Positions 7,079 through 7,601 of a stretch of 7,601 nucleotides of DNA are shown here, piece after piece; the first letter of the stretch is position 1; each line of letters opens with the position of its first letter. Origin of the DNA: an uncultured Bifidobacterium sp. (GTDB lineage Bacteria; Actinomycetota; Actinomycetes; Actinomycetales; Bifidobacteriaceae); the NCBI GenBank assembly GCA_937874315.1, contig CALNAE010000296.1, forward strand, positions 1-7,601. Reading direction: 5' to 3'. Both the position numbers and the translations under genes were made by a program. The notes beneath the pieces were generated by a model that was not told where the DNA came from, did not search any database, and saw only the letters and a list, made by a program, of their open reading frames with translations.

Positions 7079-7601
7079 TTAGGCGGTGGGGGTCATTCCC
7101 CGGAATTCGATCGGGGTACGGCCGCCGAGTCGTGCTTGACGTCGTCGGGTGTTCCAGTGTCTGATGGTGCCGCCAGGCTCATGTTCGGACTCGTCGAACG
7201 ATGTGAACCCGCGACCTGTGTAGAACTCGTCCCTGGTGATGGCCGACCGCCTGTTCGGTGGCGGCGTTGTCCGGACGGTTGCCTTTGCGGATCATGGACC
7301 GTCCGATGCCGGGTTCCTCGGGCCGTCGCCGCCACCGGCGGTGTTGGTGCCGCCGGCCCGTATCGGAAGTGCGGGATCGGGCGCGCGTCCCGGGTCGGCT
7401 GCTGCTCAAGCATGGCCGGGAGCCGTTGGCGTCGCGCCGGATCGGGGTGCCGCGGGATATCCCGGGCGACGATTTCCTTTGCTTGCCATGTCATGGATGG
7501 GAGCGGGATGCGTCTTCGTGTTGGCGACCCGGAACCTGGGCGGTGCCCGTGCCGGGCACGCGCACGGCTTGCCGGCCTCGAAGTCGTGTTCCGGTGGGCT
7601 G
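7079..7601 (-). pseudogene. IS3-family transposase OrfB remnant, frameshifted, N-terminus beyond the window
   Basis: C-terminal half of a DDE (rve-type integrase core) transposase spread over three frames. Starting from the right edge, EHDFEAGKP and PIHDMASK are in one frame. KEIVARDIPRHPDPARRQRLPAMLEQ (start of its frame near 7480) is in a second. DTGRRHQHRRWRRRPEEPGIG and SMIRKGNRPDNAATEQAVGH are in a third. DEFYTGRGFTSFDE to RLGGRTPIEFRGMTPTA returns to the first frame and stops at 7079. Together these follow the IS3 OrfB order, including the second catalytic Asp (expected HSD, here split by a shift near 7368) and the catalytic Glu in DNAATEQ. Breaks lie near 7475-7485, 7367-7368 and 7232-7238, each explained by one or two gained or lost bases. 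Many residues differ from consensus, so decay is old, or the copy was inactive before insertion. Confidence 0.85.

Larger units (their letters stand above)
7034..7601 (-). mobile_element. Decayed IS3-family insertion sequence, 3' end (continues past the right edge)
   Basis: The element covers everything from its terminal repeat at 7034 to the window edge. It holds the transposase remnant described separately. Base composition changes sharply on entering it: it is much richer in G and C than the cas9 and intergenic sequence to the left. This fits a separate origin. Several frameshifts show it is no longer mobile by itself. Confidence 0.75.

Overview
The window looks like a defence-rich accessory region from a high-GC Gram-positive bacterium. 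The Cas9 resembles the Corynebacterium/Bifidobacterium type II-C lineage, and the IS3-type transposase remnant at the right edge ends much as bifidobacterial copies do. A Bifidobacteriaceae-like actinobacterium is the best guess, but it rests on protein resemblance recalled from memory, not on a search.

Layout. (1) 1-3707, minus strand: a type II-C Cas9, uninterrupted for 1235 codons and running off the left edge just short of its C-terminus. All RuvC and HNH catalytic residues and two Zn-binding CxxC pairs are present, so it looks functional. Any cas1, cas2 and CRISPR array would lie beyond the left edge. (2) 3708-4146, intergenic: it holds the Cas9 ribosome-binding site and an unannotated tracrRNA on the Cas9 strand. 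The tracrRNA shows an anti-repeat, a nexus hairpin and a perfect 14-bp terminator hairpin followed by T7. Three exact tandem copies of a 15-bp unit and a promoter reading the other way follow. (3) 4147-4341, plus strand: a 64-residue XRE-type helix-turn-helix protein, divergent from the tracrRNA and cas9. (4) 4342-4550: a short gap between converging genes with nothing convincing in it. (5) 4551-6806, minus strand: a 751-residue protein joining an N-terminal GIY-YIG nuclease-like domain to a DUF2075 (Schlafen group 3-like) helicase/ATPase. It has no clear Shine-Dalgarno sequence and a -10-like hexamer placed for a leaderless transcript. (6) 6807-7033: no supported gene. (7) 7034-7601, minus strand: the end of a decayed, GC-rich IS3-family element, with a terminal inverted repeat and a transposase broken by at least three frameshifts.

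How the parts fit. cas9 and its tracrRNA are co-oriented and adjacent, which gives the effector and guide scaffold of a complete type II-C system apart from the array and adaptation genes. The HTH protein and the 15-bp repeats sit in the divergent control region and are natural candidates for regulating the tracrRNA, the HTH gene, or both; this is inference. The GIY-YIG/DUF2075 protein is a plausible stand-alone nuclease-helicase defence protein next to CRISPR, also inference. The IS remnant fits an accessory region prone to rearrangement.
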